From Flavobacterium piscisymbiosum (GTDB lineage: Bacteria; Bacteroidota; Bacteroidia; Flavobacteriales; Flavobacteriaceae), in assembly GCF_020905295.1 (NCBI RefSeq), contig NZ_JAJJMM010000001.1:3720001-3784000 (forward strand): a DNA stretch of 64,000 bases, given 5' to 3'. The notes below the pieces were generated by a model, which saw nothing but the letters and a program-made list of their open reading frames with translations, did not search any database and was not told where the DNA came from. Numbering within the stretch: the stretch's first letter is position 1; every line of letters starts with the position of its first letter. Positions 58,444-64,000 of the stretch are shown in pieces. The position numbers and the translations under genes were made by a program.

Positions 58444-60834
58444 ATGAACATATTGACTATTAAAAGAGCATTGTTTTGCCTGATGTTTTTAACCTCATTG
58501 CAAATGATGGCTCAGGACGCAGGAAAAGTAATAGGAAAAGTTTCTTTAAGCGGAAACGTTCCGGCAGAAGGTGTTTCTGTTGCTCTTAAGGGAACAAGAC
58601 ATAGTGACATTACCAATGAAAATGGGCAATACGAAATTAAAAATGTTAAGCCGGCTACGTATACGATTAGTATTCACGCTATGGGTATCCATTCGGTAGA
58701 AGCTCAAATTACAGTAAATGCAAAACAAACGCTAACAAAAAACTTCATACTTTCTGAAAGTCAGCAGGATCTTGACGAAGTAGTTATTACAAAAAATAAG
58801 TACAAACAAGATAAACCTTCTTTGTCGTTACGTCTTCAGACTCCGGTACTTGAAATTCCGCAAAACATTCAAATTGTAAGTGCTCAGACTCTAAAAGATC
58901 AGCAAATTACAAGTATGAGCGATGGAGTGATCAGAAACGTGAGTGGTGCTGTACGTTCAGAACATTGGGGAGATTTATACACAAATATTAAAATGCGTGG
59001 TTCTCAGGTTCAGGCTTTCCGTAATGGATTTAATGTAGTTTCTTCTTCATGGGGACCTCTTACTGAAGATATGAGTTTTGTAGATCATATTGAGTTTGTA
59101 AAAGGACCGGCAGGATTTATGCTTTCGAGCGGTGATCCAAGCGGACTTTATAATGTGGTAACTAAAAAACCAACCGGAATTACTAAAGGTGAAGCTTCTG
59201 TAATTGCTGGAAGTTATGACTTTTACAGAGCAAGTATTGATCTTGACGGTAAACTGGATAAAAAAGGAAAATTATTGTACCGTTTTAATGCAGCGGCACA
59301 AAATAAAGGTTCACATAGAGCATACGAGCACAATGACCGTTATGTAATTGCTCCGGTGATTACGTATCAAATTGATGATAAAACAAAAATTACTGCCGAA
59401 TATAATTTTCAGTATGCGAACATGACCGAGGTTGGTTCTTATTATGTATTTGGCCCTCAATCTCAAGGATATGCGACTTTACCGGTTGATTTTACTATGA
59501 CACAACCGGGATTGCCTGATACTAATATTCAGGATCATAGCGGATACTTTATGTTCGAACATAAGTTTGATGACAACTGGAAACTGACGGCACAAACGTC
59601 TTATTTTAAATATTTACAAGAAGGATATAGTTCATGGCCAAGTGCTGTAGGTTCTGAGAAAAATGCATTAGGAGTAGGTAATATTATACGAAATGTTAGT
59701 ATTTGGGATGCAGAAAGCAATATGTACTTAGGTCAGATTTTTGTAAACGGAAAATTTACTACCGGACCAGTTACCCATAAAGTTTTAGGTGGTGTAGATT
59801 TAGGAAGCAAAGATTATATGGCAGATTGGGGACAATCGCATAAGCTTGATACTCCTGCAAATCCATTTAATGTTTATAATCCAAATTATGGCCCACCGGT
59901 AAATGGTATGCCAGCTTTTGATCGTACAACGCCGCTATCAGTAAGAGCTGGCGGAAAAATAAATTCAGAATATGCAGCAGCATATATTCAGGATGAACTT
60001 GGTTTTCTTGAAAATAGATTAAGATTGACTCTTGCTGCAAGATATACCTGGATTACTCAGTCAAGTTATGGAGAAACACAGGAAGACAGCCATATTACAC
60101 CACGTGTAGGGGTTAGTTTTTCTGTAGCGGATGATTTGGCTGTATACGGATTATACGATCAGGCTTTTACACCACAGTCAGGTATTGTTAAAGATGGTAA
60201 AGTAAAACCACTTACAGGAAATAATATTGAATTTGGTATCAAAAAAGATTGGTTTGATGGTTCTTGGAATACTAGTTTATCTGCTTACAATATTTTAAAG
60301 AAAAATGAGCTTACTTCTGACCCGAATAATATTCCGGGTGGGCAACAATATAGTGTTGTTCTTGGAGAAAAAAGAGCTCAGGGTATTGAATTTGACGTAA
60401 GAGGAAAAATCTTTGATGGTCTTAATTTAATTGCTAATTACGCTTTTACAGAATCTATTGTACTTGAATCAGATGTTACAACTATTAAAGAAGGTTCTGT
60501 TGTTCCGGGATATTCTAAACATACAGCCAATGCATGGTTAAATTATACAGTTCAAAACGGAAAACTAAAAGGATTAGGCGCTTCTATTGGAGGTACTTAT
60601 CTTGTAGGTCGTGAAACAGATACCTGGAGTGTAGCATCAGAAAGATTACCGGATTATTTTAAACTTGATGGAGGTTTATCTTATGAAACAGGAAAAATAA
60701 AAATTACTGCAAACGTATTTAATATTTTGGATAAATATCTTTACAGCGGTTCTTACTATGAGTGGCTTGAATCTTACTACTGGCAAACAGAAGCACCAAG
60801 AAACTTTAGAGTGGGTGTAACCTATAAATTCTAA
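58444..60834 (+). CDS. TonB-dependent receptor with CarboxypepD-like N-terminal domain (siderophore type)
   Basis: From the ATG at 58444 the protein has 796 residues and a signal peptide (MNILTIKRALFCLMFLTSLQ). The frame remains open from 58387, but the extension has no signal character. A CarboxypepD_reg-like domain (about 25-110) is followed by the TonB-box-like DLDEVVITKN, a plug (about 120-240; LEIPQNIQIVSAQTLKDQQI, KMRGSQVQAF, VDHIEFVKGPAGFMLSSGDP) and a barrel ending NFRVGVTYKF. The plug resembles ferric-siderophore receptors. No SusD partner or ABC genes are adjacent. Ligand unknown; iron-siderophore uptake is inferred. It ends at a strong terminator shared with the convergent gene. 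Confidence 0.9.
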   Translation: MNILTIKRALFCLMFLTSLQMMAQDAGKVIGKVSLSGNVPAEGVSVALKGTRHSDITNENGQYEIKNVKPATYTISIHAMGIHSVEAQITVNAKQTLTKNFILSESQQDLDEVVITKNKYKQDKPSLSLRLQTPVLEIPQNIQIVSAQTLKDQQITSMSDGVIRNVSGAVRSEHWGDLYTNIKMRGSQVQAFRNGFNVVSSSWGPLTEDMSFVDHIEFVKGPAGFMLSSGDPSGLYNVVTKKPTGITKGEASVIAGSYDFYRASIDLDGKLDKKGKLLYRFNAAAQNKGSHRAYEHNDRYVIAPVITYQIDDKTKITAEYNFQYANMTEVGSYYVFGPQSQGYATLPVDFTMTQPGLPDTNIQDHSGYFMFEHKFDDNWKLTAQTSYFKYLQEGYSSWPSAVGSEKNALGVGNIIRNVSIWDAESNMYLGQIFVNGKFTTGPVTHKVLGGVDLGSKDYMADWGQSHKLDTPANPFNVYNPNYGPPVNGMPAFDRTTPLSVRAGGKINSEYAAAYIQDELGFLENRLRLTLAARYTWITQSSYGETQEDSHITPRVGVSFSVADDLAVYGLYDQAFTPQSGIVKDGKVKPLTGNNIEFGIKKDWFDGSWNTSLSAYNILKKNELTSDPNNIPGGQQYSVVLGEKRAQGIEFDVRGKIFDGLNLIANYAFTESIVLESDVTTIKEGSVVPGYSKHTANAWLNYTVQNGKLKGLGASIGGTYLVGRETDTWSVASERLPDYFKLDGGLSYETGKIKITANVFNILDKYLYSGSYYEWLESYYWQTEAPRNFRVGVTYKF

Positions 60835-61065
60835 TTTTTAGCCCACGGATTGTACGGGTGAAGCGGATTTTCACTGATTTTTATTTAATTAGTAATAAAA
60901 AAACCTGTTTAAATCCGTACCATCCGTTGACTAAAATCATTAAAAACAAAAAAGCATCCGCCATAACGACGGATGCTTTTTGTTTTTTAGCTAGAGATTG
61001 GCAAAATAAAAACCAGTGTAAATCTGCTTAATCCGCGACATCCGTGGGCCAAAAAATCGTCTAAT
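60835..61065. other. Intergenic region between convergent genes
   Basis: No gene is seen. CCACGGATTGTACGGG and CCGCGACATCCGTGGGCC arms (about 60842 and 61033) form an outer inverted pair. They enclose AAATCCGTACCATCCGTTG and a strong terminator at 60948-60988. Confidence 0.65.
60948..60988. terminator. Bidirectional intrinsic terminator
   Basis: AAAAGCATCCG (and CGGATGCTTTT) form an 11-bp stem with loop CCATAACGA, A-run before and T-run after. It ends both the TonB receptor gene and the convergent luciferase-like gene. Confidence 0.85.
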
Positions 61066-62091
61066 TTATCCTTTATGAATTAATGGAATTACTTTTGAGC
61101 CAATAAGTTCTATAGCGTTCATTAATTGCGTGTGTGTAAGTCCTGCATTATCCATTTGGAATGTAAATCTTGAGATTCCGCCAAGAGATTCGCTGTGACG
61201 CAGTATTTTCTCTGCTGCTCTTTCCGGACTTCCCACAATTAAAACACCTTGATCATCAATAAGTCCGTCAAATTTGTCTTTGGTTACGGGCGGCCAACCG
61301 CGTTCTCTTCCTAGTTTTGTCCAAAGTTCGGCGTAACCCGGGTAATATTCTTCGATGGCTTTTGCCGTTGTGCTTCCTACAAAACCTGGCGAATGTAAAC
61401 CTACTTTAAGTTCTTCGGGTTTATATCCTGCTGCTTTTCCGGCTTCACGGTACAAATCTACCAAAGGTTTAAAACGGTATGTTTGTCCGCCAATTACAGC
61501 AACCATCAAAGGCAAACCTAAAGATCCTGCGCGTATAAAAGATTCCGGAGTTCCGCCAACGCCTAGCCATATAGGTAATTTTTCCTGTAAAGCTCTGGGA
61601 TATACCGGCAGATTATTCAAAGCCGGACGGAATTTTCCCGACCAGGTAATAAATTCATTATCTCTAATTTGTAAAAGAAGATCTAATTTCTCGCTAAAAA
61701 GAGCATCGTAATCATTGAGACTATAGCCAAAAAGAGGATACGCTTCAATTGCAGATCCGCGGCCTACAACAATTTCGGCTCTTCCTTTTGATATTAGATC
61801 CAGCGTAGAGAAATTTTGATACAATCGAACGGGATCAGCGGCACTTAAAACCGAAACAGCACTTGCTAGCCTGATGCGTTTTGTTCGTGCGGCAGCAGCG
61901 CCTAATATTACGGCTGTAGCCGAATCTAAAAACTCCTTTTTATGATGCTCTCCAATTCCAAAAACGTCAAGTCCGGCCTGATCAGCCAACTCGATTCTTT
62001 GTAATAATTGTTCCATCGCATCGACACTACTCAAAGTGTTGTTGTCTCCGTACATCGCCGAAGCAAAACTGTCTATACCAATTTCTATCAT
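61066..62091 (-). CDS. LLM-class flavin-dependent oxidoreductase (luciferase-like monooxygenase)
   Basis: This 341-residue cytoplasmic enzyme has the bacterial luciferase-like TIM barrel with MIEIGIDSFASAMYG at the start, LDVFGIGEHHKKEFLDSA, ASAVSVLSAADPVRLYQNFS, ISKGRAEIVVGRGSAIEAYP and LPIWLGVGGTPESFIRAGSL near FMN-binding strands. It lacks obvious fusion domains. Members use reduced FMN and oxygen to oxidise small substrates, but many are annotated only by family. It stands alone next to a shared terminator. No substrate is assigned. Confidence 0.9.
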   Translation of the reverse strand: MIEIGIDSFASAMYGDNNTLSSVDAMEQLLQRIELADQAGLDVFGIGEHHKKEFLDSATAVILGAAAARTKRIRLASAVSVLSAADPVRLYQNFSTLDLISKGRAEIVVGRGSAIEAYPLFGYSLNDYDALFSEKLDLLLQIRDNEFITWSGKFRPALNNLPVYPRALQEKLPIWLGVGGTPESFIRAGSLGLPLMVAVIGGQTYRFKPLVDLYREAGKAAGYKPEELKVGLHSPGFVGSTTAKAIEEYYPGYAELWTKLGRERGWPPVTKDKFDGLIDDQGVLIVGSPERAAEKILRHSESLGGISRFTFQMDNAGLTHTQLMNAIELIGSKVIPLIHKG

Positions 62092-62417
62092 CTAGTAAAG
62101 ATATTAAAATTTATTTTTTCTGTTATTAAAAAAACGGCTTTAAGGAGTAGCATTCGGAATAAATATCAATCAATTTTAAACACGAATTTCACCAATTTGC
62201 ACGAATTAGTTTGTGAAATTAATTTCACAAACTAAGGCTAACCAATTATCATTTGTGCAAATTCGTGAAATTCGTGTTATTTTAAACTTATCTGCGAGTT
62301 ACAATTTTTAAGGCTATAATTATTTTGTCATCTGTACCCTGAAATTAAATGATTTTTGTATCTGTATCTGATCTGTTTTACCTCCTAATTTTGTTAAGAA
62401 ATTAAACAACTACAGCA
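62092..62417. other. Intergenic region with a dispersed repeat
   Basis: No gene is seen. It holds the inverted repeat at 62181-62276 with an inner 30-bp perfect palindrome (62206-62235). The last 100 bp, including ATTTTGTCATCTGTACCCTG, should hold the promoter of the small gene at 62418. Confidence 0.6.
62181..62276. repeat. Nested inverted repeat (CACGAATTTCAC family) with a 30-bp perfect palindrome
   Basis: Outer arms CACGAATTTCACCAATTTGC and the near-complement GCAAATTCGTGAAATTCGTG flank TTAGTTTGTGAAATT and its exact complement (62206-62235). It is related to the repeats at 33001 and 56755. Confidence 0.75.
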
Positions 62418-62801
62418 ATGGATACCACGAACACAGCCAACATTCAATTTGATTCAATCAACATATCGTCTTTGAAATCTGTTGTAAATATTTACCAAAG
62501 TAAGGTGAACGATACCGAAAGCAAATTCATAAAATCATCAGAGCATTTTGGTCTTCCTTTAAGTATTGCCTCTTTTGATAATCGCGTAATTGGTTATGCT
62601 TTTGTCTTGATTAATAACGAGGGAAAACCGGAAATTAAATCGTATTGGGAGCAGGAATTTTATAGTATTGAGGTAGAGCAGGATTTAAAATTTCATGCTC
62701 AGAATACTTTTTTTACCGCATTTAAAGATCCTGAAACTCGCACCAATAAAATTCAAAATGCTGCCGAAAAATTATTCAATTGGTTAAATGTTTGTAATTA
62801 A
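62418..62801 (+). CDS. Small protein of unknown function (weak GNAT-like resemblance)
   Basis: This 127-residue cytoplasmic protein has no clear family motif. The middle stretch GLPLSIASFDNRVIGYAFVL looks like the central strand region of N-acetyltransferases, followed by KPEIKSYWEQEFYSIEVEQD and a helical tail (NKIQNAAEKLFNWLNVCN). The conserved acetyl-CoA loop (Q/RxxGxG/A) is not present, so it is either a truncated relative or unrelated. It lies 61 bp before the MocR-type regulator on the same strand and may be its partner. Confidence 0.55.
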   Translation: MDTTNTANIQFDSINISSLKSVVNIYQSKVNDTESKFIKSSEHFGLPLSIASFDNRVIGYAFVLINNEGKPEIKSYWEQEFYSIEVEQDLKFHAQNTFFTAFKDPETRTNKIQNAAEKLFNWLNVCN

Positions 62802-62862
62802 TATAACAAAGGATACAGATTAAATTTTAGTAAATTTACAGGACACAGATAACGATTAGAAA

Positions 62863-64000
62863 ATGGCAAGAGAGGTTTTATATCAAAAAATTGCAAATAC
62901 AATTCAGGAACAAATATTCTCCGAAACTTTAAAAATTGGAGATAAACTTCCGTCTATTCGTGCTTTTCAGAAATTGCATAATGTAAGCATGAATACCATA
63001 AAACAAGCATTTTTAGAATTAGAAAGCAAATCGTTGATAGAATCCCGTCCAAAATCAGGGTTTTATGTCAGTAAAACTTCGAATAGAAAATTACTGATTC
63101 CTTCAATGAACAAATTGAAATTATCAGAGCAAAAAACAACTTCTGAGGATTTAATCACCAAGGTTTTTGATAGTTTGAGCGATAAAGATATCACCAGATT
63201 TTCGATTGGAGTTCCGGATCCGAGCTTTTTGCCTATTGCAAAGCTTAATAAAGGTCTTGCAAAAGTGGTACGTAATCTGGCAGAAAGCGGTACAAGTTAT
63301 GAACCTGTTCAGGGAAGTGCCAATTTGAGACGAAATGTGGCAAAATGGGCAATTGTATTAGAAGGAAAATTGACCGAAGATGATTTTGTAACCACGTCTG
63401 GAGCTATGAATGCTATTTTTAATTGTTTAATGGCCGTTACCAAACGCGGCGATACTATCGCGATTGAAAGTCCGGTTTATTTTGGAATTATTCAGATTGC
63501 CCAAAATATGGGACTTAACATAATCGAATTGCCTACGCATCCTACCACAGGAGTAGATTTAGAGGCGTTAAAGAAAGTGATTCATAAAGTAGATGTTTGC
63601 TGTTTTATGAGCAATTTCAGTAATCCTTTAGGAAGTTTAATGCCCGATGAACATAAAAAAGAATTGGTGAAAATGCTCACGCATCATAATATTCCTTTGA
63701 TTGAAGATGATTTGTATGGCAATTTGTTTTTTGGAACTGTTAGGCCAAAACCTTGCAAGTACTACGACGAAGCCGGAATTGTGATGTGGTGCGGATCAGT
63801 TTCTAAAACTTTGGCGCCGGGATATCGGGTAGGTTGGGTGGCACCGGGAAAATTCAAAGATAAAATCATCAGGCAAAAAATGGCGCAGACGGTTTGTATG
63901 CCTTCGTTGTATCAGGAAGTAATCGCCGATTTCTTAGAACACGGAAGATATGATCATCATTTAAGGAATTTAAGAAGTACATTATATACCAATTCATTGC
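62863..64000 (+). CDS. MocR-type regulator: GntR winged helix fused to a PLP aminotransferase-like domain (truncated by window edge)
   Basis: 379 codons are visible from the ATG at 62863 and the frame continues past the window. Residues about 1-75 form a GntR winged helix (GDKLPSIRAFQKLHNVSMNT, KSLIESRPKSGFYVS). From about 105 a fold-type I aminotransferase domain follows (RFSIGVPDPSFLPIAKLNKG, YEPVQGSANLRRNVAKW, TSGAMNAIFNCL, MSNFSNPLGSLMPDEHKK). The PLP lysine is probably K315 in SVSKTLAPGYRVGW. MocR proteins use PLP-ligand chemistry as a sensor for vitamins or amino acids rather than for catalysis. The targets are not known; the preceding small gene is a candidate. Confidence 0.92.
   Translation, partial: MAREVLYQKIANTIQEQIFSETLKIGDKLPSIRAFQKLHNVSMNTIKQAFLELESKSLIESRPKSGFYVSKTSNRKLLIPSMNKLKLSEQKTTSEDLITKVFDSLSDKDITRFSIGVPDPSFLPIAKLNKGLAKVVRNLAESGTSYEPVQGSANLRRNVAKWAIVLEGKLTEDDFVTTSGAMNAIFNCLMAVTKRGDTIAIESPVYFGIIQIAQNMGLNIIELPTHPTTGVDLEALKKVIHKVDVCCFMSNFSNPLGSLMPDEHKKELVKMLTHHNIPLIEDDLYGNLFFGTVRPKPCKYYDEAGIVMWCGSVSKTLAPGYRVGWVAPGKFKDKIIRQKMAQTVCMPSLYQEVIADFLEHGRYDHHLRNLRSTLYTNSL

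Noticed and set aside
61355..61711. 118-codon plus-strand frame inside the luciferase-like gene
   Set aside because: Fully antisense to a conserved enzyme; no independent features.
1..64000. rRNA or tRNA genes and prophage
   Set aside because: No rRNA-like or cloverleaf sequences, integrase or phage structural genes were recognised by reading; a covariance-model scan was not possible here.

Overview
The window looks like a chromosomal segment of a Flavobacterium-type member of the Bacteroidota. The evidence is an AT-rich genome with long repeat-filled spacers, a SusC/SusD pair, an ECF sigma/FecR pair, CarboxypepD-fused TonB-dependent receptors, a type IX secretion tail on a large secreted protein, and few Shine-Dalgarno sequences. 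This is inferred from gene content and style; no species is asserted.

Left edge (1-1053, minus strand): a truncated FecR-like anti-sigma factor and its ECF sigma factor. Their target receptor presumably lies off the left edge. From about 1.8 to 35.1 kb lies a large glycan-utilisation region made of several transcription units. (a) 1805-8057, plus: a clan GH-D alpha-galactosidase-like enzyme, an SGNH/sialate-type O-acetylesterase and a GH36 alpha-galactosidase. (b) 8120-10732, plus: a GntR regulator with a sugar-sensor domain and an SSS-type sodium/solute symporter. (c) 11799-24430, plus: SusC, SusD, a GH2 beta-mannosidase-like enzyme with an F5/8C domain, a GH95 alpha-fucosidase and a GH92 alpha-mannosidase. 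(d) 26034-30773, minus: a DUF5107/TPR protein and a sugar-porter MFS transporter. (e) An AraC regulator (minus), divergent from aldose 1-epimerase and a GH97 enzyme (plus). All the enzymes look exo-acting. The set suggests trimming of an acetylated glycan carrying terminal galactose, fucose and mannose, with import by SusCD and inner-membrane uptake by the SSS and MFS transporters. Two 30-bp sites matching at 27 positions precede units (a) and (c) and probably co-regulate them.

Between (c) and (d) sits a complete 1.2-kb IS110-family element. It split a nested palindromic intergenic repeat between the halves of a GTCATCCTGA/GGTACGAAGG repeat core. The non-coding leader upstream of its recombinase can be read as a bridge RNA: two candidate loops carry stretches matching or complementary to both target halves and both donor ends. 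This is the most striking observation in the window.

From 35.2 to 41.9 kb (minus) is a module of a NosF-like ATPase, a siderophore-type TonB receptor and two ABC-2 permeases, preceded by a small Cys/His-rich secreted protein; metal or metallophore transport is likely. From 42 to 51 kb are scattered housekeeping and accessory genes: DUF1810, a DapB paralogue, an NTF2-like protein, an AraC regulator, a decayed small ORF behind twin palindromes, an S41 peptidase, and sdhB/sdhA without an adjacent sdhC. From 51 to 64 kb are a multidomain sugar-dehydrogenase-like T9SS cargo, an HExxH-containing secreted protein of unknown function, an HxlR/azoreductase divergent pair around a 38-bp perfect palindrome, a thiolase, a TonB receptor, a luciferase-like monooxygenase, a small unknown protein and a truncated MocR-type regulator.

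Spacers are filled with several families of nested palindromic repeats, including a 198-bp unit in tandem duplicate. No rRNA, tRNA or CRISPR array was seen.
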